From contig NZ_CP135922.1 in NCBI RefSeq assembly GCF_032399705.1, forward strand, positions 2,356,001-2,420,000: a stretch of DNA of 64,000 nt, given 5' to 3'. The position numbers and the translations under genes are program-made. Position 1 is the first letter of the stretch. Each line of letters begins with the position of its first letter. The stretch is from Paenibacillus sp. BIC5C1. GTDB lineage: Bacteria; Bacillota; Bacilli; Paenibacillales; Paenibacillaceae. Under the pieces are notes generated by a model. The model did no database searches. It saw only the letters and a program-made list of their open reading frames with translations, and was not told the origin of the DNA. Positions 1 to 9,136 of the stretch are shown here, one piece after another.

Positions 1-1201
1 ATTAGATTATGATTCGCGGATATCTACTGTACTTAAAGGGGATGTCACACGAATTACTCAGGTTTTGATTAATCTGATCCAGAATGCCAATAAGTTTACT
101 GCCCAAGGATCTGTTCAGATTCGGGTTACTCTGGCCAAAGACTGTGAGGCTTCACAATATATAAGATTTGAGGTTGAGGATACGGGGATCGGGATTGCCG
201 ATGAGGATCAGAAGACACTATTTCAACCTTATACACAAACGGAGCGAGGACGATCTAGTGAGTACGAAGGCACGGGTCTCGGCTTGTCGATTTGCCATTC
301 TCTGGTTACCTTGATGAATGGTCAAATTGGCGTACAGAGTCAGGAAGGACAAGGCTCCACATTCTGGTTCGAGCTTCCACTTGGAAAGGCAAATCATGAA
401 AGATCTTCTTCTGAGGCTGACCAGATCTCCTCTCAGAAAAATCAAGATCAGAATGACACCACGGATACTGTATCGATTCTGCTGGCTGATGACAATGTTA
501 TTAATCGACAAGTTGTGATGATGCAGCTCAAAAAACTCGGTATTACCCAGGTGGACACTGTCCCAAATGGGGAAGAGGCTGTCTCCGCTTTTCTCAGTAA
601 AGCATATAGCCTGATCCTCATGGATAACATGATGCCTATAATGGACGGGCTTGAGGCGACACGTAAAATCAGAACCATGGAAGAGGACGAAATGCGTCAT
701 CCTACTCCGGTAATCGCCATGACAGGAAATGTAATGGAAGGAGAAAAGGATAAATGTATTGAAGCTGGAATGAATGACTTTATTGGTAAACCCTTCACAC
801 TGGAAGAACTGAACAACGTCGTTCAGAAGTGGCAGCAATCATCCCTTTCCAGAGAAATACTGAATATGAGCATTGTGAGTGAAATCGTAGATTTAAGCAG
901 TGAGGGGGACCAAAACCTGCTTGGCATGTTACTGAATATGTACCGGGAAGAAACACCAGGGAAAATTGAAGTGTTGCGGAGACATATCGTATCTGGGAAT
1001 CATGTCGCTGCTGTGGAGATTGCTCATGATCTGAAATCTGGCAGTCTCAGCCTCGGTATTAACTATTTATCCACGCTGTTCGCCAAAATCGAACAGTTTG
1101 CCAAGGCGGGCCAATCCAGGAAGGCGGAACCTTTACTGAATACCTTGTTACCCGCGTACAAGGAAGCTTGCTCCGCGTTGGAGAGGGTGAGTAACAGCTA
1201 A
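1..1201 (+). CDS. Hybrid sensor histidine kinase, C-terminal part (5' truncated by window)
   Basis: The reading frame is open from base 2, so the gene begins outside the window and only the end is seen. In order it shows the HATPase domain (N box with NLIQNANKF, G1 box DTGIGI, G2 box GTGLGLSI), then a receiver domain from about base 467 (acidic pair in LLADDN, phosphoacceptor Asp in LILMDNMMP). A C-terminal Hpt domain follows, whose phospho-His lies in AHDLKSGS near base 1024. This is a phosphorelay kinase of the kinase-receiver-Hpt type, so phosphate is expected to move His to Asp to His and on to an unseen response regulator. The sensed signal cannot be known because the N-terminus is missing. 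Confidence 0.9.
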   Translation, partial: LDYDSRISTVLKGDVTRITQVLINLIQNANKFTAQGSVQIRVTLAKDCEASQYIRFEVEDTGIGIADEDQKTLFQPYTQTERGRSSEYEGTGLGLSICHSLVTLMNGQIGVQSQEGQGSTFWFELPLGKANHERSSSEADQISSQKNQDQNDTTDTVSILLADDNVINRQVVMMQLKKLGITQVDTVPNGEEAVSAFLSKAYSLILMDNMMPIMDGLEATRKIRTMEEDEMRHPTPVIAMTGNVMEGEKDKCIEAGMNDFIGKPFTLEELNNVVQKWQQSSLSREILNMSIVSEIVDLSSEGDQNLLGMLLNMYREETPGKIEVLRRHIVSGNHVAAVEIAHDLKSGSLSLGINYLSTLFAKIEQFAKAGQSRKAEPLLNTLLPAYKEACSALERVSNS

Positions 1202-1385
1202 TGAAACGGGTGATTACTGAAAAGAACCAGATGGACTGGGGATCTTGTAACAAATAGGAATACAGCATATCAGGGTATGCAATCTGACATTTCAATTAAG
1301 ATTGCTGCCCTGCTTTGTATTCATACATGGGGATGACATACATATATTTTACGTGGAAGATTTACTGAAAGTGAGGAACTTGTTT

Positions 1386-2357
1386 ATGTTCATTTACGGA
1401 TTTGCGTTGTTGATGCTTATCGTACTTATTTTGTTATGGATAGGAGGACTTTACTTCTTCAAAACCGCTATTCGGCGTGCTCCAAAATCATTTTTGGTCG
1501 ATAATCCGAACCTTATGCCTGAACCGGATAACGAAATAATCAGCAGTTCGTCTGACTTGACGTGGCTTGATACGCAGCCAACCGAAGACATATATGTTGA
1601 ATCACATGATGGATTAAAGCTGCATGGAACATGGCTTCCTTCCCAAAGTGGGTCGCAGCAACCGACGGTTATTTTGGCACACGGTTATTCGGGAAAAGGC
1701 AGGGAGATGGCAGGTTTTGCGCGTTTTTATGCTGAAAAACGAGGCTATAACGTGCTGATGCCGGATGATCGGGGACATGGCCAAAGTGAAGGCAATATCA
1801 TAGGATTTGGCTGGCTGGACCGTAAAGATTATGTTCAATGGGCACACTGGGTTCTGGGCAAGGTCGGTTCGGGGACGGAGATCATTTTGCATGGAGTTTC
1901 GATGGGAGGCGCTACAGTATTGATGACAGGCGGTGAAGCACTGCCTGATCAGGTGAAGGCCATCGTATCGGATTGTGCTTATACTTCCGTGAAGGAGGAG
2001 CTGACCTTCCAGCTCAAGCAATTATACAAGTTGCCCGCATTTCCGTTTATTCCCGTTACAAGTTTCATTTCCAAATGGAAGGCAGGCTACTTCTTTGGGG
2101 AGGCATCGGCACTAAATCAACTCGCCAAAGTTCAAGTTCCGGTACTTTTTATTCACGGTGAGGCAGATACGTTTGTACCGACGGAAATGGTTTACAGACT
2201 ATATGAAGCGTGTCCAACAGACAAAGAACTGTTGACTATTCCCCGTGCGGGTCATGGAACTGCGTTTCAAGTGGATCGTACCCGATACGAGGAGATGCTT
2301 GAATCCTTTTTGAAAAAGAACCTATCGCATTCTTCTGTAGGATCAGCATTCATCTGA
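1386..2357 (+). CDS. Membrane-anchored alpha/beta hydrolase
   Basis: This 323-residue protein has an N-terminal transmembrane segment (about residues 5-25) followed by an alpha/beta-hydrolase fold. Visible motifs are the oxyanion region AHGYSGKG, the nucleophile elbow HGVSMGG, the acid region HGEADTFVP and the catalytic His in RAGHGTAF. It resembles the Bacillus YqkD-type hydrolases of unknown substrate. The frame is open from TTG 1302, but ATG 1386 is preferred because GAGGA lies 8 bases upstream and the membrane segment then starts directly. The substrate cannot be deduced. Confidence 0.85.
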   Translation: MFIYGFALLMLIVLILLWIGGLYFFKTAIRRAPKSFLVDNPNLMPEPDNEIISSSSDLTWLDTQPTEDIYVESHDGLKLHGTWLPSQSGSQQPTVILAHGYSGKGREMAGFARFYAEKRGYNVLMPDDRGHGQSEGNIIGFGWLDRKDYVQWAHWVLGKVGSGTEIILHGVSMGGATVLMTGGEALPDQVKAIVSDCAYTSVKEELTFQLKQLYKLPAFPFIPVTSFISKWKAGYFFGEASALNQLAKVQVPVLFIHGEADTFVPTEMVYRLYEACPTDKELLTIPRAGHGTAFQVDRTRYEEMLESFLKKNLSHSSVGSAFI

Positions 2358-2413
2358 TTCCAATTAAGCATCAAGGGTATTAAGTAGAAGATGTACTTAA
2401 GGGGAGGTGCGAG

Positions 2414-2764
2414 ATGCCATATACACCTAGAGTTTGTTCATATTGTCATAAAAACATGGCAGAGGATGAGTTCAAATGCAAATCCTGCGGCAATCTGGTT
2501 AATACCAAAACGGTTCAGCCTGAACAACCCTATATGATTGAAAATGATGAATTAATATTGGATCGCTATTCAATTGTGTTGCTTGTTCTGTTGACATTGT
2601 TTCTTCCTCCGGTAGCCATGACCATTGGTGGCGTGATGTTATTTAATGATAATACGTATAAGCAGGACACAGGTAAATTGCTCGTAACCGGGGCATTTGT
2701 AGTGATGGTCATTTTCACCATTATTTTGTTTGCAGGTTCGGGGACATTGACGTTTAATTTCTAA
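2414..2764 (+). CDS. Small zinc-ribbon membrane protein
   Basis: A 116-residue protein. The N-terminus carries two CxxC pairs (VCSYC and CKSCGN) that form a zinc ribbon. Two hydrophobic segments follow, about residues 53-76 and 92-110, so the ribbon probably faces the cytoplasm. A strong site (AAGGGGAGGTG) precedes ATG 2414. It lies 17 bases before the methyltransferase gene and is likely cotranscribed with it. The function is unknown. Confidence 0.75.
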   Translation: MPYTPRVCSYCHKNMAEDEFKCKSCGNLVNTKTVQPEQPYMIENDELILDRYSIVLLVLLTLFLPPVAMTIGGVMLFNDNTYKQDTGKLLVTGAFVVMVIFTIILFAGSGTLTFNF

Positions 2765-2781
2765 GCTATGGAGGTGCTTTT

Positions 2782-3495
2782 ATGGCAAATGAACAATTTG
2801 AGGCTGCACGGAAAGCAGAGGCAGGGTACCATTCCAACTTTTATCAGAATAATGAATTATTCGAGTCCGGTACCTGGATGGCGAGGCCAATGCCTATGGT
2901 TATGGATATGCTTGAGCGCTTGCTTACCCATAAGACAAAGCTGCGAGTTCTCGATTTGGGATGCGGTGTAGGCAGACATACAATACCCATTGCACAGCGT
3001 CTCGGGCAAACAAACAGTGAAGTTATCGGCGTGGATTTGCTGGATGAGGCTGTAGATGGACTTCGTAAATATGCGAAAGAATATCAGGTAGATCATATCG
3101 TGCAAGCAGAGAAAGCAGATGTTGAACATTACGCTATCGAGCCGGATCATTTTGATTATATTGCGGCTTGCTCCTGTCTGGAACATGTTTCAAATAAACA
3201 AGCCTTAGTGGAAGCTATTGAACGTTTGCAAGCGGGAACACGTACAGGCGGCATTCATTGTATCACGATGAGTACAAGTGTAGAGGAAAAGGAAATCAAC
3301 ACAGGACGGGAGATTGAGCCGTTGATTGAATTGAACCTGTCCACAGCGGAGGCTATCGCATTACTGGAGGAGGCTTATATGGATTGGAATATTCTGCTTC
3401 AGGAACATGTTACACAGACGATCGAAGAGGAAAAATATGATGAACCGACACAGTTCCGTTGTGAACTGCTTCGTTTCGCTGCACAGAAGCAGTAG
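2782..3495 (+). CDS. Class I SAM-dependent methyltransferase
   Basis: A 237-residue protein with the Rossmann-type SAM-binding motif I (LDLGCGVGRH, about residues 57-66). An acidic residue at the end of strand 2 (GVDLLDEA) and a motif IV-like stretch (FDYIAACSCLEHV) follow. This layout is that of the TehB-like/Methyltransf_11 group. GGAGGTG lies 7 bases before ATG 2782. The methyl acceptor is unknown. Confidence 0.85.
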   Translation: MANEQFEAARKAEAGYHSNFYQNNELFESGTWMARPMPMVMDMLERLLTHKTKLRVLDLGCGVGRHTIPIAQRLGQTNSEVIGVDLLDEAVDGLRKYAKEYQVDHIVQAEKADVEHYAIEPDHFDYIAACSCLEHVSNKQALVEAIERLQAGTRTGGIHCITMSTSVEEKEINTGREIEPLIELNLSTAEAIALLEEAYMDWNILLQEHVTQTIEEEKYDEPTQFRCELLRFAAQKQ

Positions 3496-3499
3496 TAGC

Positions 3500-3530
3500 C
3501 TGCCGGGATTGAGTAGTAAGGTCCCGGCAG
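3500..3530 (+). terminator. Hairpin after methyltransferase gene
   Basis: CTGCCGGGA pairs perfectly with TCCCGGCAG (9 bp), directly after the stop codon. There is no long T tract, so it may be a weak terminator or a 3'-end stabilising hairpin. Confidence 0.45.
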
Positions 3531-3617
3531 TTCGTATTACTAGGTAACTTAATAGGAACATCACGAGAAGCATCATGGGATAGGGGACATCATCACACCA
3601 GAACATGGGGGATCAGA

Positions 3618-4604
3618 ATGAGTACATATGTGATTGGGATGGATGGCGGGGGAAGCCATACACGTGTGGCAGTGGCCGATGAGAACGGAAAGGTTTTGTC
3701 TTATGTACAAAAAGGTGGTTGCAACCGCTATCATGATGCGAACGCAGAGCAGCATGTATTGGAGGGTATTGCTGAAGCCATTCGCGGAGCTGGGTTAGAA
3801 GTGGATCAAATTGCTTCCATTCAGGCGGGGATGGCAGGCCTGGATCGGCCTGAAGATACGGTCTGGGCTGAAGCGCTACTCGCCCAAACCGGTATATTAG
3901 GCAGAATCAGTGCAGTAAATGACACGCATATTGCACATACGGCAGCCTTTGGCGGTGAACCGGGCATTGTAGCTATTGGAGGTACAGGTTCTCTTATTCT
4001 GGGCAAAACGGAACAAGGGACCTGGATTCGCAATGACCAGTTCGGCCACTATGCGCCAACAGCAGCTCGCTTTTTGGCTTACGACGCGGTGCATTCCATC
4101 CTTGCGGGACGATATGGTCCGCAGGACCAACCCTGGATTGAGCGGATATTAGCCTATTGGAAAGTAAATTCGATTCCCGAGCTTGCTGCACTGGGCGCAT
4201 CTGGTTTTGCTGATAGCAGACAGGCTATTAATCGGATATTTGGTCAAATGGCTCCTTTGGTTACCGAAGCAGCAGTCGAAAATATTCCCCTTGCGGTCAG
4301 AGTATGTGATTCAGCAGCGGATACGGCCGTTGTGGGTATTCTTATGCTTGCATCGTGTTTTAAAGATCAGCAGGTGCCCATGACACTTACAGGAAGTTGT
4401 CTGAGTACACCTTATATGGTGGAGGCCGTTCGAAAAGGGCTGGATGCAGCCTATAAACCGGGAGGACAACAGATTCATTACATTACCAGCCATGTGCCGG
4501 CAGTCGGAGGTGCGCTGCTGGATGCATATCATTTGGCAGGAATTCAGGTGTCTGAAAGAATCACGTCTGAACTCCAATCGGAGCTGAAACGGCATACGAC
4601 TTGA
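3618..4604 (+). CDS. N-acetylglucosamine kinase / BadF-type ATPase
   Basis: This 328-residue protein belongs to the ASKHA fold. It has a phosphate-1 motif GMDGGGSHTR at the N-terminus and a phosphate-2 region IVAIGGTGS about residues 117-125. The match is to the BadF/BadG/BcrA/BcrD family, whose Firmicute members are usually N-acetylglucosamine kinases acting in amino-sugar salvage. ATG 3618 follows a GGGGGATC site. The kinase role is inferred from the family, and no amino-sugar genes are adjacent. Confidence 0.8.
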   Translation: MSTYVIGMDGGGSHTRVAVADENGKVLSYVQKGGCNRYHDANAEQHVLEGIAEAIRGAGLEVDQIASIQAGMAGLDRPEDTVWAEALLAQTGILGRISAVNDTHIAHTAAFGGEPGIVAIGGTGSLILGKTEQGTWIRNDQFGHYAPTAARFLAYDAVHSILAGRYGPQDQPWIERILAYWKVNSIPELAALGASGFADSRQAINRIFGQMAPLVTEAAVENIPLAVRVCDSAADTAVVGILMLASCFKDQQVPMTLTGSCLSTPYMVEAVRKGLDAAYKPGGQQIHYITSHVPAVGGALLDAYHLAGIQVSERITSELQSELKRHTT

Positions 4605-4667
4605 ATTTTTAAAGGCTAACGACTACAATACGATAACGGAATCAAGCAAGTTATAGGAGGAATCAGG

Positions 4668-5105
4668 GTGTTAATTCAATTGAAATCACGCATACAGGAG
4701 CCGGAAGTACAGGAGCTGTTGTCCTACTCGGTCTTTCCCGACCCGGATCACCTGAATCGTGCGTTACAACAGTATGTTAATAAGGAAGAGCTGCATTTGG
4801 ACGGTTATGAAGACGAAGGCCAGCTTATCGGTCTGATTGGATATGAATCTACAGGAACGAGTGAGATCACCATTCATCATATTGCAGTCCTGCCTGAGAA
4901 TCGTTTTAAAAATTATGGTCGTGGCATGATTTCACAAGTGCTGGCCCAATATAACCCGGATAGACTGATCGCAGAGACCGATGTGGAAGCCGTGGAATTT
5001 TATCGAAATACGGGATTCGTAGTGTACAGCCTGGGTGAGCTGTATCCGGGTGTGGAGCGCTTCCGCTGTGTATTGGAGAAGGACGAGGAGCAAGACGAAG
5101 ACTAG
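4668..5105 (+). CDS. GNAT-family N-acetyltransferase
   Basis: A 145-residue single-domain GNAT protein. The acetyl-CoA pyrophosphate-binding loop is visible as PENRFKNYGRGM, followed by the motif B region around VEFYRNTGFVVY. GTG 4668 is chosen because AGGAGG lies 7-8 bases upstream. The acceptor substrate is unknown. A terminator follows the gene. Confidence 0.85.
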   Translation: MLIQLKSRIQEPEVQELLSYSVFPDPDHLNRALQQYVNKEELHLDGYEDEGQLIGLIGYESTGTSEITIHHIAVLPENRFKNYGRGMISQVLAQYNPDRLIAETDVEAVEFYRNTGFVVYSLGELYPGVERFRCVLEKDEEQDED

Positions 5106-5146
5106 TAGCTGTCTACTACTGAGTAACGTATAGAGAGCATAATCAT

Positions 5147-5197
5147 AACAGGATGTTGGATTTGGCGAGTCAGCTGAGTCGGACGTCCTGTTTTTTT
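5147..5197 (+). terminator. Rho-independent terminator after GNAT gene
   Basis: ACAGGATGT pairs with ACGTCCTGT (one G-U pair), followed by seven T residues. Confidence 0.75.
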
Positions 5198-5229
5198 GTC
5201 GTTTGTATAAAAAAAATAGGAGAAACGTA

Positions 5230-5294
5230 TTGCTTTACAATATAGTTTCATTATAGAATAGTTTCATTGAAGAATAGTTCTATAAGTGAACTAT
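5230..5294 (+). promoter_or_regulatory. MarR-type promoter/operator with repeated half-sites
   Basis: A probable promoter is TTGCTT (5230-5235), a 16-base spacer and TATAGA (5252-5257). It is overlapped and followed by three spaced copies of an ATAGTT-containing motif, near 5242, 5258 and 5274. The last forms a perfect inverted repeat ATAGTTC-N7-GAACTAT (5274-5294). Placement just before a marR gene suggests autorepression of the marR-exporter operon. Confidence 0.6.
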
Positions 5295-5320
5295 ATTTCT
5301 GGAGAAAGGAGAATGAAAAA

Positions 5321-5779
5321 ATGAAGACACCGGATGCTAGAAGTTTGGTTAACCGCTATTTGGATGCTTCTTTCCTGGTAACCAAACGTTTTGATACCCA
5401 GATACGCGAACGCCTGGGCCAAACGATTACCACTGATCAGTTCTGTGCACTTCGTTTGATTGAGGAGAAACCGTTATGTACGCCCTCTGATCTGGCAGAG
5501 CTTTTGTGTGTGGGCAAGAGCAGTATCACTGCGCTGGTCAACAAGCTGGTGGATCGGGATCTGGTCCATCGAGCCGGGGATGAGCGCGACCGCAGAGTTG
5601 TTTATTTGACCCTGACGGACAATGGACGGGAAGTATACAAGGAAACGGAACAGGAAATACAGCAGCTTCTGGAGCCGTATTTGGTCCATTTCAAACCGGA
5701 AGAGGTTCAGAATTTCATTGAATCTTTTGAGAAGCTAGCAGCTCTGCTAACGCATGAAGGAGGACAGGAGAACGAATGA
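5321..5779 (+). CDS. MarR-family transcriptional regulator
   Basis: A 152-residue winged-helix regulator. The DNA-binding part runs about residues 45-100, with recognition helix region LCVGKSSITALVNKL and wing DRDLVHRAGDERDRR. The frame is open from TTG 5267, but ATG 5321 has AAAGGAG about 9 bases upstream and gives the usual MarR length. Its stop overlaps the next start by 4 bases (ATGA), so it is translationally coupled to the MMPL exporter. The gene pair matches the Bacillus ydgG-ydgH arrangement. Upstream inverted repeats are likely its own operator. Confidence 0.9.
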   Translation: MKTPDARSLVNRYLDASFLVTKRFDTQIRERLGQTITTDQFCALRLIEEKPLCTPSDLAELLCVGKSSITALVNKLVDRDLVHRAGDERDRRVVYLTLTDNGREVYKETEQEIQQLLEPYLVHFKPEEVQNFIESFEKLAALLTHEGGQENE

Positions 5780-8700
5780 GAACGATTTTGAAAGCACGAT
5801 GGTGGTTGATGGGTCTATGGGTTGTTGTGGCTGCCGTATTAATGTTCACCGCTCCTAACATGAGCGAATTGATTCGGGAAAAAGGACAATTTTCGGTTCC
5901 TGAAGGGCACTCTTCCACCCAGGCAGCGGCGATTCTGGATGAAGCCGCAGCACAAAAGGGTGAGCAGCAGGGCAGCCAGTTGGCTCTTGTATTTTATAAC
6001 CCGGATGGTTTGGGTGCCGAGGGTAAAGCAGAGGCAGAACAGGCTGTTAAGAAACTGGAGGCCGAAAAAGAGAAACTGGGCATTCTGTCCATACTGGAAC
6101 CATTCTCTCAGCCTGAATTATCTGACAAAATGATCTCTGCGGATGGCAAGACGATCTTAACGTCGCTTTCCATTGATCAGGGAGACCGTACAGTCAAGGA
6201 AATGCGCGAAGACCTTAATGAAGCTTTGTCATCGGTCAATGTGGAGCATTACATAACCGGTAAAGGTTTGATTGATGAGGATACGGTGGAAAGTTCCCAA
6301 GAAGGACTCAAAAAATCGGAGTACATTACGGTAGTATTTATTTTGCTCATCCTGTTTCTTGTATTCCGCTCTTTTGTTGCTCCATTTGTTCCACTGCTTA
6401 CGGTGGGGATCAGCTACATTGTTTCACAACAGATTGTCGCGTTCCTTGTGGACGGTCTAGACTTTCCTATTTCGACATTTACGCAGATCTTTATGGTGGC
6501 AGTCATGTTCGGGATCGGTACGGATTATTGCATCCTGTTGATTAGCCGGTTCAAGGAAGAATTGGCTCATCATGAAAATACGTGGGATGCCATCATTGCT
6601 ACGTACCGCACCGCAGGTAAAACGGTATTCTTCTCAGCACTCGCCGTGCTGGTTGGATTCATTGCCATTGGTTTTGCACAGTTTATGTTGTATCGTTCCG
6701 CGGTAGCGGTTGCTGTCGGTATTGCTGTGATGATGCTGGCATTAGTCACGATTGTTCCATTCTTCATGGCAGTGCTGGGTAAAAGGCTATTCTGGCCTTC
6801 CAAGGGTTCACTGGAGCATGCCGAGAGCAAGATTTACGGAGCAGCCGGTCGTTTCTCCCTAAAACGTCCATGGGCAGCGCTGCTCATCGTTGCAGCGGTA
6901 TGTGTGCCATTACTGGCAACTTACGACGGCAAACTGTCGTTTAACAGTCTCGATGAGATTGGTGAGAAATATGATTCGGTCAAAGCATTCAATATCATTT
7001 CGGACAGCTTCGGTCCGGGTGAATCCCTGCCAGGTCAGGTCGTTATCCAGAATGATGAAGCCATGGATAATGCCAAGTATATGGCGCTCGCCGAAAAGAT
7101 CAGCCGGGAAGTGGAGAAGGTGCCAGGGATCGCTGGTGTCCGCAGTATGACACGTCCAACCGGTGATGAGATCAAAGATTTTGAAGTGACACAACAAGTA
7201 GGGACATTGTCTGATGGTTTGGGCGAAGGTAAAACGGGTCTGGATAAGATCCGTGATGGTCTGAGCGAAGCCAGCAGTCAGTTAAGCAAAAATGAACCAC
7301 AACTTAAAGAAGCTGCGGATGGGGCAGGAGAATTGACCAAAGGTACTTCCCAACTGCAGTCTGGTATTACACAGTTGTCGGAAGGACTTCAGCAGATTGA
7401 AAAAGGAATTCGTGACGGCTCCTCGGGCGCCGGTGATCTAAAAGCAGGTCTGCAGAAAGCCAAAACGAGTGCAGATCAACTTGCACAAGCCAACAATCAG
7501 CTGCTTCAAGCCTATCGTCAGGCAGGAGCAGGTGTCGCTGCGCTGGGTGATGGTGTAGGTGAACTGCAACAACAGCTCAAAGGTGTATCTACAGCATTGA
7601 CCAGCTTGAATGAATCGTTCACAGCGCTTGAGGAGCGCTATCCTGATTTGCTGCAAGACGCGGATTATCAGCGGGTCAAAGGCACACTTGGTGAAACAGG
7701 TACCGGCACGGCACAGCTTGCTCAAGGTTTGGGTCAAATTCAAACCAAGCTGGGCGAAGCCGCTGCTGGAATCAATCAGGCGAACGAAGGCTTTGCCTCC
7801 GCAGCATCCGGACAGAAGGCACTTGCCGATGGTCTGGGTCAGATTGTAACGGGAATTAGTCAGTTGCAATCCGGTCTCAAACAGGCCGCTGACGGTCAAG
7901 GTAAAGTGATTAGTGAAATTCCTTCCATTCAGAACGGACTTGGTCAGCTTCAGGGTGGTCAGGAGAAAATTCAGCAAGGCTTCTCGGATCTGAGTGGTCA
8001 ACTGACGCAATTGACAGATGGTCTTAATCAGAGTGTAGATGGAATCGAACAGGTTTCAGGTGGACTTGATTCAGCACAGGACTACCTGACACAATTGCAA
8101 AACTCTCCTGATTCCGATCTGGCCGGCTGGTATGTTCCTGAAGAAGCACTGAATAGTAAAGACTTCACACAGGTATTCGATACGTATCTGTCCAAAGATC
8201 GGAAAACCATGACGATTGACGTTATTTTTGCCGAGAATCCATATGGAACAGAAGCGATTGATCGTGTTCCGGATATCGAAGCTGCAGTACATCGTGCTGT
8301 ACAGGGAAGTGCGCTTGAAAAAGCGGATATCGCAATTGGCGGGGTAACCAGTACGTTCGCAGATCTGCAGGAAGTTTCCAACAACGACTACACACGCACA
8401 GTTATGCTGATGCTTGCAGGTACGTTTATCATTCTGGTCCTGCTGCTCCGTTCGGTTATTATGCCGCTGTATCTGATTGTCTCGTTGCTGCTGGCTTATT
8501 TCACATCCATGGCCCTGACTGAAGCGATCTTTGTGAATATACTTGGGTTCTCGGGTATCAGTTGGGTTACACCGTTCTTCGGCTTTGTCATGCTGATTGC
8601 ACTGGGAGTGGATTACAGCATCTTCCTGATGGATCGTTTCAATGAGAACAAAGGTATGAGAGTCCAGGATGCCATACTGTATGCCATGAAAAACATGGGT

Positions 8701-8943
8701 ACGGTCATCCTGTCTGCAGCCGTCATTCTGAGTGGTACCTTTGCAGCAATGTATCCATCGGGAGTTCTTTCGATGATGCAGATTGCGACGGTTGTACTCA
8801 GCGGATTGATCTTGTATTCTCTGTTGTTCCTGCCTTTCTTCGTTCCTGTAATGGTGAAAATGTTTGGTCGTGCCAATTGGTGGCCATTCCCGAACAAAGA
8901 ACAGTCAGATTCCGTTGATTCGGATCGTAATATAGGCATGTAA
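5776..8943 (+). CDS. MMPL-family RND-type membrane exporter
   Basis: This 1055-residue protein has two RND halves. Each has an extracytoplasmic loop and a bundle of membrane helices. The MMPL signature occurs in both halves as FGIGTDYCILLISRF and ALGVDYSIFLMDRF. The second extracytoplasmic part (about residues 470-810) is long, Gln/Gly-rich and heptad-like, with many GLxQLxxG-type units predicting an extended coiled coil. Such proteins export lipids or hydrophobic compounds. The coupled MarR gene suggests an inducible export function. The substrate is unknown. Confidence 0.9.
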   Translation: MRTILKARWWLMGLWVVVAAVLMFTAPNMSELIREKGQFSVPEGHSSTQAAAILDEAAAQKGEQQGSQLALVFYNPDGLGAEGKAEAEQAVKKLEAEKEKLGILSILEPFSQPELSDKMISADGKTILTSLSIDQGDRTVKEMREDLNEALSSVNVEHYITGKGLIDEDTVESSQEGLKKSEYITVVFILLILFLVFRSFVAPFVPLLTVGISYIVSQQIVAFLVDGLDFPISTFTQIFMVAVMFGIGTDYCILLISRFKEELAHHENTWDAIIATYRTAGKTVFFSALAVLVGFIAIGFAQFMLYRSAVAVAVGIAVMMLALVTIVPFFMAVLGKRLFWPSKGSLEHAESKIYGAAGRFSLKRPWAALLIVAAVCVPLLATYDGKLSFNSLDEIGEKYDSVKAFNIISDSFGPGESLPGQVVIQNDEAMDNAKYMALAEKISREVEKVPGIAGVRSMTRPTGDEIKDFEVTQQVGTLSDGLGEGKTGLDKIRDGLSEASSQLSKNEPQLKEAADGAGELTKGTSQLQSGITQLSEGLQQIEKGIRDGSSGAGDLKAGLQKAKTSADQLAQANNQLLQAYRQAGAGVAALGDGVGELQQQLKGVSTALTSLNESFTALEERYPDLLQDADYQRVKGTLGETGTGTAQLAQGLGQIQTKLGEAAAGINQANEGFASAASGQKALADGLGQIVTGISQLQSGLKQAADGQGKVISEIPSIQNGLGQLQGGQEKIQQGFSDLSGQLTQLTDGLNQSVDGIEQVSGGLDSAQDYLTQLQNSPDSDLAGWYVPEEALNSKDFTQVFDTYLSKDRKTMTIDVIFAENPYGTEAIDRVPDIEAAVHRAVQGSALEKADIAIGGVTSTFADLQEVSNNDYTRTVMLMLAGTFIILVLLLRSVIMPLYLIVSLLLAYFTSMALTEAIFVNILGFSGISWVTPFFGFVMLIALGVDYSIFLMDRFNENKGMRVQDAILYAMKNMGTVILSAAVILSGTFAAMYPSGVLSMMQIATVVLSGLILYSLLFLPFFVPVMVKMFGRANWWPFPNKEQSDSVDSDRNIGM

Positions 8944-8956
8944 TGTAATGATATTG

Positions 8957-8988
8957 GAAAGCCCCGCTGGATTCCCAGCGGGGCTTTC
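8957..8988 (+). terminator. Rho-independent terminator of the marR-MMPL operon
   Basis: A perfect 14-bp stem (GAAAGCCCCGCTGG with CCAGCGGGGCTTTC) and a 4-base loop lie 13 bases after the stop codon. Confidence 0.85.
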
Positions 8989-9136
8989 TGTATGGTTTAG
9001 TGCAATCATTTGTAAAACGGACAAATAAATGTGTATGCCTACGGACACCATCCCGCGCCTTGTCTCCGTTCCTCTCATACGATATATAGGAATTGTGTAT
9101 GGAGTAGTTTATAACACAGCAGAGAGGGGCGGCGGG

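Noticed and set aside
218..838. 206-codon frame on the minus strand inside the histidine kinase
   Set aside because: It lies opposite a clear kinase/receiver coding region, has no binding site and no family match, so it is a shadow frame.
7438..8010. 190-codon minus-strand frame in the MMPL gene
   Set aside because: It is opposite the repetitive coiled-coil loop of the exporter. The repeats make long open frames by chance.
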